This document shows positions 15,189 to 19,465 of a stretch of 19,465 nucleotides of DNA, one piece after another; the first letter of the stretch is position 1, and each line of letters begins with the position of its first letter. Source of the stretch: Vulcanimicrobiota bacterium. Lineage in GTDB: Bacteria; Vulcanimicrobiota; Vulcanimicrobiia; Eremiobacterales; Eremiobacteraceae. The notes under the pieces were generated by a model. It was not told the origin of the DNA and searched no databases. It saw only the letters and a list, made by a program, of their open reading frames with translations. The stretch is from positions 1 through 19,465 of the forward strand of contig JAFANK010000337.1 of the NCBI GenBank assembly GCA_019232725.1, given 5' to 3'. The position numbers were made by a program, and so were the translations under genes.

Positions 15189-16076
15189 ATGAACGACGCT
15201 CTTTCGCTTCTCAAGACAACATTGAAAGAATACCAGCGGCATCAGTCCCAGTGGCTGGCTGCAGCAATCGCCTATTTCGCGGTCTTTGCGATCGCCCCAT
15301 TAATCATTGTCGTGGTAGAGATCGGTGGCTTTGTGCTCGGCCACCATCGGGTTCTGCTTGACGAGATCTATGGGTACTTGCGCTCGACCGCTGGGCCCGG
15401 CGCCGCGCTTGCGGTACAATCTATTGTCAGGGCCACGTTCAACCAGCGACACGCCGGCATCATCGCACAGATCATTGCCTGGTCAATCTTTGTCTTTGCC
15501 GCTATTGGGCTGTTCGCATCGATTCAGCAAGCACTCAACACGATCTGGGATATCCCACCGAGGAAGAAGACTTTGGGTGAGACCATCAAGGGTCGAGCCA
15601 TGTCCTTTGGGGTCATCATTATCATTGCGGCGATCCTGCTCGCTTCGCTCGGTCTGAACACCGTCCTCACCGCCGCGGGCAGCGCCCTTGCGAGCTCCTT
15701 CCCAGCGCTGCCGACGCTGATGAAAGTTATAGACTTTGTGATCTCCTTCGCCGTCATCGCGGCGCTCTTGGCCCTCCTGTTTGAATTCTTGCCTGAGTGC
15801 AAGATCCAGTGGCGGGATGTTTGGATCGGGGCGCTCGTGACCGCCTTCCTGTTTGTCATTGGCCAGTTCTTGCTTGGTTGGTATTTGGGTCGGGCGGGCA
15901 TGGGCTCGACGTATGGCGCCTTTGGCTCACTTGTCATCTTCTTGCTGTGGACAAACTACTCGGCGCAAATCGTTCTCTTTGGGGCTGAGTTCACCCACGT
16001 GTATGCCGAGCGATTTGGATCGCGCCGTCCCTTGGAGGTTGTTTCGCGTCACCCCAGGGCCCAAGTATCTCAGTAA
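15189..16076 (+). CDS. YihY/BrkB (UPF0761) family inner-membrane protein
   Basis: 295 residues, six membrane segments, the normal YihY length. Family signatures are the N-terminal LAAAIAYFAVFAIAPL, SIQQALNTIWD around residue 115, and a C-terminal block with YLGRAGMGSTYGAFGSLV and LLWTNYSAQIVLFGAEFT. Once called RNase BN by mistake and virulence factor BrkB by analogy, the family has no settled function; transport or envelope roles are suspected. It is divergent from the DUF883 operon (129 bp apart). The ribosome site is weak (AAAGAG about 12 nt upstream). Confidence 0.92.
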   Translation: MNDALSLLKTTLKEYQRHQSQWLAAAIAYFAVFAIAPLIIVVVEIGGFVLGHHRVLLDEIYGYLRSTAGPGAALAVQSIVRATFNQRHAGIIAQIIAWSIFVFAAIGLFASIQQALNTIWDIPPRKKTLGETIKGRAMSFGVIIIIAAILLASLGLNTVLTAAGSALASSFPALPTLMKVIDFVISFAVIAALLALLFEFLPECKIQWRDVWIGALVTAFLFVIGQFLLGWYLGRAGMGSTYGAFGSLVIFLLWTNYSAQIVLFGAEFTHVYAERFGSRRPLEVVSRHPRAQVSQ

Positions 16077-16106
16077 ACAGGCCGCTAGCAAACTTTCTGG
16101 GGGTTG

Positions 16107-16131
16107 GTTGAGACCTGCTTGCTGTGGGAAC
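16107..16131 (+). promoter_or_regulatory. Weak SigB/SigF-like promoter before the 51-residue membrane protein
   Basis: GTTGAG (16107-16112), 13 nt, then GGGAAC (16126-16131). It is the least convincing of the four; support comes from the matching spacing and the neighbouring genes. The start codon is 38 nt downstream. Confidence 0.3.
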
Positions 16132-16169
16132 ATCCCGACCAGTCCTAACCGGGCTCGGGAGGGGAAGTT

Positions 16170-16325
16170 ATGGGTGGTATTCTTTGGACGATCATCGTGG
16201 TGCTGTTCGTCTTGTGGTTATTGGGATTCTTATTGCACTTCGGCGGAGGTCTGATACATCTTATTTTGGTGATCGTGGTGATATTGATCGTCTATAACCT
16301 GATCACTGGCCGTCGAGCTCTTTAA
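16170..16325 (+). CDS. 51-residue lmo0937-like membrane protein
   Basis: A very short gene of 51 residues beginning MGGILWTIIVVLFVLWLLGF and ending NLITGRRAL. It has two hydrophobic segments separated by a His-Phe-Gly-Gly-Gly turn, plus a basic tail. This is the layout of the lmo0937 family of tiny membrane proteins (DUF5670), found near stress genes in many phyla; function unknown. GGGAGGGG 5 nt upstream of the ATG makes translation very likely. It lies 93 bp after the YihY gene and 66 bp before the Thr-rich gene. Confidence 0.8.
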   Translation: MGGILWTIIVVLFVLWLLGFLLHFGGGLIHLILVIVVILIVYNLITGRRAL

Positions 16326-16391
16326 AACCGGAAACCGAGCCGCATCTAAGTTGCGTGACGAGATCTAGCGCTGTTAGGGAAGGAGACGCTC

Positions 16392-16640
16392 GTGAATAGT
16401 GGAGCTTTTGTTGTCGCTCAGGCTACAGCCGAACCGACAGCATTGTCGACGGATGAGGCGCAGGCCACGACGGGACCGACCACGGGGACCACAACGACCA
16501 CCACCAACACGACCACGACGAACACGACGAGTCCAGACACAAATACCTGGCTCATCATCGGCGTCGTCGTTGTGGCTATCATAGTCATTATCGCCGTGGC
16601 GGTGAACCGAAACAAAAACACGACAACGATAGTGCGCTGA
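16392..16640 (+). CDS. Thr-rich single-span membrane protein
   Basis: 82 residues. An N-terminal part (1-50) of extreme Thr content, including a run of six Thr, precedes one membrane span (about 53-71, Val/Ile-rich) and a short basic tail (NRNKN). The positive tail predicts an outside Thr-rich domain, a possible glycosylation substrate or wall-like spacer. No family recognised. GTG start at 16392 with GGAAGGAG about 6 nt upstream. It follows the tiny membrane protein and may share its transcript. The Val/Ile and Thr codon runs make the opposite strand look coding, which is an artefact. Confidence 0.7.
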   Translation: MNSGAFVVAQATAEPTALSTDEAQATTGPTTGTTTTTTNTTTTNTTSPDTNTWLIIGVVVVAIIVIIAVAVNRNKNTTTIVR

Positions 16641-16803
16641 CGTCGAAAGAACGGTGGGTGCGGGCGCCTTCTCAGTCGCCCCACTCCATCTGCGGAAGTC
16701 TACTTGCCATCCTTCGGGCAACTCCGACTACCCCACGTCAAGCGAATCCCGGTTAGTGCGGCTGTCTGAACCCAAAATGCGGGTGCACCGTGCTGAAACA
16801 AAC

Positions 16804-16828
16804 AAAAAAGGCCGCGAAGCGAGGCGGC
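16804..16828 (-). terminator. Intrinsic terminator downstream of the tRNA-Val 3' half
   Basis: Read on the minus strand, GCCGC (16828-16824), an 8-nt loop and GCGGC (16815-16811) are followed by C and six T (16809-16804). It sits 13 bp past the encoded CCA end, the right place for the native terminator of the tRNA gene. The stretch from 16641 to 16803 holds nothing recognisable. Confidence 0.7.
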
Positions 16829-16841
16829 ACAAGGTTTCCGA

Positions 16842-16886
16842 TGGTGGGCGCGAGAGGTCTCGAACCTTTGACCTCTACAGTGTCAA
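16842..16886 (-). repeat. 3' half of tRNA-Val(GAC) with CCA (integration-site copy 1)
   Basis: 45 nt that match tRNA positions 32-76 exactly: anticodon loop TTGACAC (anticodon GAC), 3' anticodon stem TGTAG, a 5-nt variable loop, T-arm, acceptor strand CGCGCCC, discriminator A and encoded CCA. The T-stem carries one A-C mismatch (AAAGG/CCTCT). The 5' half is missing: upstream bases (GCTCA) do not pair with TGTAG. It is therefore a remnant, not a working tRNA. The adjoining CCA and terminator mark it as the original chromosomal 3' end, split by integration in the anticodon loop. Confidence 0.8.
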
Positions 16887-16931
16887 TGAGCGGATGAAGA
16901 CACAAACCGAGTAATTGCGGCGCATCTGGTA

Positions 16932-17141
16932 TCAGGCAGTGTCAATGAATTCCTTGCCGTATCGGTAGTTGGGCATTTTGTCAGCACTCTTGTGGCGCCC
17001 CCCAATGCCGAGCGCCTCGGGCATCAGTCGAGCTAACGACGGGAGGCCTTCGCCGAACGTCGGATGGATGTGCATCGCGTCAGCGAGGTCGCGCCACGTT
17101 GACCCGCGCCCGATATGCGCGTGATAAAAAGTGACGTCCAC
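16932..17141 (-). pseudogene. C-terminal fragment of a pyridine nucleotide-disulfide oxidoreductase
   Basis: A 69-codon open stretch contains TWRDLADAMHIHPTFGEGL, which matches the C-terminal dimerisation-domain signature (DLADAIHxHPTxxE) of mercuric reductase / dihydrolipoamide dehydrogenase-type flavoproteins. Everything N-terminal, including the FAD and NAD domains, is absent; an in-frame stop lies just upstream. Downstream the frame runs on through unrelated residues (SADKMPNYRYG) into the element-end repeat. This is probably a truncated relic captured at the element boundary, not a functional gene. Confidence 0.45.
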
Positions 17142-17303
17142 TGTCGTCCATGGACACTATCGGATATCGATTTGATGAGCCTTTCCTCAACAAAGTGAAG
17201 TCCATCGATGTCAACGGCCGCCCAACGAATCGTACGGGTTAGTGTTGACCGACTGTGGCCTTAAGGCGGAGATTGCAGCAGGCATATCAAATGTTGTTAA
17301 CGG

Positions 17304-17534
17304 ATGGATGTTCAGTATGCGGTCATTTTGGAGCCAGACGATGGCGCCTTTAGCGTGATCGTACCTGCATTGCCTGAAGTCCATACATTTGGTGAGACAC
17401 AAGAAGAAGCTCTTCGGAATGCACGCGAGGCGATTGAGCTCGCCCTAATAGGACGCAGAGACCTTGGCGAAGAGATTCCCCCAAGTGACGAGCCGCGCGT
17501 TGAGCGCATAACCGTTTCGATTCCAGCCGCCTAG
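17304..17534 (+). CDS. hicB: HicB-family antitoxin
   Basis: 76 residues. The partial RNase-H fold of HicB is recognisable: YAVILEPDDGAFSVIVPALPEVHTFGETQEEALRNAREAIELAL, seen in order at residues 5-48. No C-terminal ribbon-helix-helix or HTH domain follows, so this is the short HicB form and DNA binding would have to come from elsewhere. It neutralises HicA. The stop shares one base with the hicA start, implying coupled translation. The gene order hicB-hicA is reversed from the E. coli locus. No good ribosome site or promoter is evident. Confidence 0.88.
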   Translation: MDVQYAVILEPDDGAFSVIVPALPEVHTFGETQEEALRNAREAIELALIGRRDLGEEIPPSDEPRVERITVSIPAA

Positions 17535-17755
17535 TGGCTGGATCGCCGCAGGTTCGGCCAGCTCGTTTGGTGCGTGTGTTACAGCGCATTGGTTTTGTTA
17601 TAGCCCGTCAACAGGGATCACATGTTCTTATGCGTCGCGGCAGTCTACGCACGGTCATACCGATGCATGCTGCCCGCGACATACCAAAAGGAACGCTTGC
17701 AAGGATTCTGCGCGATATCAATCTGACGGCAGACGAGCTCCGCGATCTGCTGTAG
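17534..17755 (+). CDS. hicA: HicA-family mRNA interferase toxin
   Basis: 73 residues, a dsRBD-like mRNA-cleaving toxin. The diagnostic core is GFVIARQQGSHVLM with the catalytic His in GSH, then PMHAARDIPKGTLARILRDI and a C-terminal helix. Full length and apparently intact. GTG start overlapping the hicB stop codon by one base. It lies only 16 bp from the second tRNA-Val half; toxin-antitoxin pairs near tRNA junctions commonly stabilise integrated islands. Confidence 0.92.
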   Translation: MAGSPQVRPARLVRVLQRIGFVIARQQGSHVLMRRGSLRTVIPMHAARDIPKGTLARILRDINLTADELRDLL

Positions 17756-17770
17756 CGTTTTCCTTAAGAA

Positions 17771-17812
17771 TGGGCGCGAGAGGTCTCGAACCTCTGACCT
17801 CTACAGTGTCAA
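17771..17812 (-). repeat. 3' half of tRNA-Val(GAC) without CCA (integration-site copy 2)
   Basis: 42 nt matching tRNA positions 32-73 with a fully paired T-stem (AGAGG/CCTCT) and no encoded CCA. It is identical to copy 1 except for one T-stem base. Again the 5' side is element sequence, not the tRNA 5' half. The lack of CCA suggests that this half was carried in by the first element to restore the tRNA, then split off by a second integration. The remaining bases to 17974 hold the diverged element end; a short minus-strand stretch here reads ...SSEFADQMLTN-stop, possibly the tail of a lost gene such as an integrase. Confidence 0.75.
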
Positions 17813-17974
17813 TGAGCAGAAGAAGTCACAAACCGAGTAATTTCAGCACTTCTCGTGCTATGTGGTATCAACAAATTCGTAGCTGTATCGGCTAGTTGGT
17901 CAGCATTTGGTCAGCAAACTCACTACTCTCTTGAGCCCCTGCCTGTCACGTGGGAGGGCGTAGGTTTGGAGGAT

Positions 17975-19195
17975 TCAGGTCTGGGATGATGCCGTCACCT
18001 GTGCAATTCTGATCTTCTCGCCAATGCGACGGTAGAAAACGGGTGACGAGAGATATCCGAAGTGCGCGAGATGGATTGGCAGGTCGCTTTCAAAACGCTC
18101 GTCATCTGCCCCGTAAAAGATCGGCGCTGTTTCATAGCTTAAAATGTCGTGCGGATCCCAGACGTTATACCAATGGCGCACGTGCCAGTGCGCAGGCACG
18201 ACTTTTTGCGGGGCCCGTGTTGCCGGGTTGCTGCACTTGAATAGTTTCATCTCTTCGAAAAGGCCAACTTGTGAAGCGGCTGACACCCAATAATCTATCG
18301 TGATATTCGCATATTTCGGATTCCTCGGAATGTAATAGGTTGCACAGTCGTAGACGATCTGCCCGCCCATGCTGTGGCTGAGAACGACGAGCGGTTCCGC
18401 TGCTTGACTCTGCTTCGCTTCGAGGAGCGCATCCAAGAAATCGGTGATGATTTGGCCGGGTGCCTCAGCCTCACCGCGCTTGGCCAGATAAACGAACACA
18501 TCGCCGATGAAGTTGGTGATGACTGCGTCAATTGCTGGGCGAAAGCGGAGCACCATGTCGGTGGCCAGAAGACTCAATTGTTCGCCTGGTGATCTCAGCG
18601 TCTGCTCGGTCAAGCTGGATACCGGCGAGAGGCTGACGTGATCGGCCTCGTCGGAGTCTGCGTGGAGCTTGCCGTTAACGCTTCGCTCCAGGTCTGGAAG
18701 CAGCTGTTCGGCGTGGCTCACGATGCGATTGAGGAGCGCCCCATCGATTGCAGACACTCCGCCTTTGGTCACGAGGTTGCGCACGGCCGAATCCAGCGCT
18801 GTCGCACTTGTAGCGTATTGCCCGCCGATTAAACCGATTTGCTTGAGTGCCGCGGACAGCACCGAGCTGAGCTGATCAGCTGATAACGACCAGACCAACG
18901 GCGCGACGTTCTCACTAGCTGGCGTCGATTGACGAAGTTTGAGCATGTCAGTTACGCGTAACGGCATGCCCTTCTGACTTTTCACACCTGGGGTATCGTC
19001 CGCAGGCAGACTTGTATGATTCCATGCGAACTGGACCGCATGTCCGCCCCATTGAGCGACTATGATTCGTACTCGATGAGCATCTTCGGCGGTTGGCGCA
19101 ATCGCAGGCGCCACGTAGTGCCGCAAGAAGGATGTAATCATCGGCACGAAGGTTTGGTCGCGGATCGCAACGCCGTGAAGATACACTATCGGCAC
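17975..19195 (-). CDS. Lipase-like alpha/beta hydrolase, unknown role
   Basis: 406 residues. The N-terminus starts directly at the first strand and oxyanion motif (IVYLHGV, His7). A long insertion (about 60-250), mostly helical, precedes the nucleophile elbow VVLSHSMGG with Ser275. Asp347 or Asp350 (VWDPHD) and His378 (HLAHFGY) complete a plausible triad. The spacing suits a cytosolic lipase/esterase-like protein; no signal or membrane segment is seen. GTG start at 19195, with an AGGA nearby but badly spaced, and the frame is open 69 bp further without a better start. It lies in the tRNA-anchored island beside hicBA, so a cargo role, including phage defence, is possible but unproven. Confidence 0.75.
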   Translation of the reverse strand: MPIVYLHGVAIRDQTFVPMITSFLRHYVAPAIAPTAEDAHRVRIIVAQWGGHAVQFAWNHTSLPADDTPGVKSQKGMPLRVTDMLKLRQSTPASENVAPLVWSLSADQLSSVLSAALKQIGLIGGQYATSATALDSAVRNLVTKGGVSAIDGALLNRIVSHAEQLLPDLERSVNGKLHADSDEADHVSLSPVSSLTEQTLRSPGEQLSLLATDMVLRFRPAIDAVITNFIGDVFVYLAKRGEAEAPGQIITDFLDALLEAKQSQAAEPLVVLSHSMGGQIVYDCATYYIPRNPKYANITIDYWVSAASQVGLFEEMKLFKCSNPATRAPQKVVPAHWHVRHWYNVWDPHDILSYETAPIFYGADDERFESDLPIHLAHFGYLSSPVFYRRIGEKIRIAQVTASSQT

Positions 19196-19465
19196 AGTCC
19201 TGGACGTTTTCAGCGGCGTCGCTGTGCCCCTGCAACCGCTCTGGCGAAGGCCAAGCCGTCGGATTTGTTATTCATCTACCGCGGTGTCCAGCGCTGGTTA
19301 GCTCGCGATCCGTTATCGACAAAACGGCCGGCAACAGGCGTGATGAAATTTGTGCGCATAGTACAGCACGTCGTGTCGGCATTCAGGTTAAGCAGGTCGA
19401 GCAGGACAAGTACTGGGTGCGTACTCTTGTTCGGTGGATATTTCTAGCTAGCGAAGTGGTCCAGT
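19196..19465 (+). other. Right edge: open frame, possibly coding
   Basis: No gene can be called with confidence. One plus-strand frame (codons starting at 19258, and so on) stays open to the window end and its last 40 residues look protein-like (VGIQVKQVEQDKYWVRTL, then RWIFLASEVV). No start codon or ribosome site is clear, and it overlaps the 5' region of the minus-strand hydrolase gene if extended left. It may be the body of a gene continuing to the right. Confidence 0.2.

Larger units (their letters stand above)
16842..17812. mobile_element. Small integrated unit between two tRNA-Val 3' halves, carrying hicBA
   Basis: The two tRNA-half copies are direct repeats with a 926-bp offset. Beyond the tRNA part, similarity continues in diverged form to about 16990 and 17925 (shared ACAAACCGAGTAATT, GTATCGG, TAGTTGG and GTCAGCA blocks), so both copies carry the same kind of element end. 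The unit holds an oxidoreductase fragment and hicBA but no integrase. It looks like the residue of a larger tRNA-integrating element, with a second related element joined on its right side. Confidence 0.5.

Noticed and set aside
16418..16684. Val-rich minus-strand frame opposite the Thr-rich gene
   Set aside because: It arises from Thr (ACN) codons read in reverse as Val; the plus-strand gene has a good ribosome site and sensible topology.
16842..16886. Functional tRNA gene
   Set aside because: Only positions 32-76 are present; the upstream bases do not form the anticodon, D or acceptor stems.
16654..16914. 86-codon plus-strand frame over the tRNA half and its terminator
   Set aside because: It runs through the tRNA 3' half and an intrinsic terminator, has odd composition and no ribosome site.
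1..19465. CRISPR array or insertion sequence
   Set aside because: No regularly spaced short repeats and no transposase frame or paired terminal inverted repeats were seen.

Overview
The window reads as chromosomal DNA of a free-living, probably diderm bacterium from a poorly cultured soil-type phylum. Candidatus Eremiobacterota (WPS-2) or a relative such as Acidobacteriota fits best. This is an inference from gene content: streptogramin-lyase-type propeller lipoproteins with Pro-Ser linkers, an Acidobacteria-style secreted domain, lnt, and a run of small DUF stress proteins. No rRNA or other phylogenetic marker is present.

Layout. 1-5570: a seven-bladed propeller lipoprotein (minus), apolipoprotein N-acyltransferase lnt (plus), an unknown His-rich polytopic membrane protein (minus) and a small secreted protein (plus). 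Each of these four genes is preceded by a tandem TTTACG box with an 11-bp period and a -10-like hexamer at one fixed distance. They look like one regulon of a PhoB/OmpR-type response regulator, and two of them appear leaderless. 5600-9012: a HELAE-motif protein, then a likely operon of two alpha/beta hydrolases (one Ser-nucleophile and membrane-anchored, one Asp-nucleophile with a Tat signal) and msrB. 9009-12076: a CPA1-type cation/proton antiporter and an orphan ammonium transporter, divergent, with an 11-bp direct repeat between them.

12095-16640: a block of small proteins typical of general or envelope stress. It holds a Cys-rich zinc-ribbon protein, a Lys-rich basic protein, a charged hydrophilin-like protein, a CHRD-like secreted protein, the trio DUF3618 / phage-holin-III-like / DUF883-like, a YihY/BrkB membrane protein, a 51-residue lmo0937-like membrane protein (16170-16325) and a Thr-rich single-span protein. 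Four of these genes or operons have an upstream sequence resembling SigB/SigF-type promoters (GTTT-like, 13-14 nt, GGGNA), which would make the block an alternative-sigma stress regulon.

16640-19465: a tRNA-anchored accretion region. Two direct copies of the 3' half of a tRNA-Val(GAC), 926 bp apart, flank an oxidoreductase gene fragment and a hicBA toxin-antitoxin pair. The second copy is followed by a large lipase-like alpha/beta hydrolase. Neither copy has the tRNA 5' half, so at least two related elements appear to have integrated in tandem, and the reconstituted tRNA should lie to the right of the window.

The most interesting signals are the two regulatory motif families and the tandem tRNA-half/hicBA unit. 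I see no CRISPR array, intact integrase or transposase.
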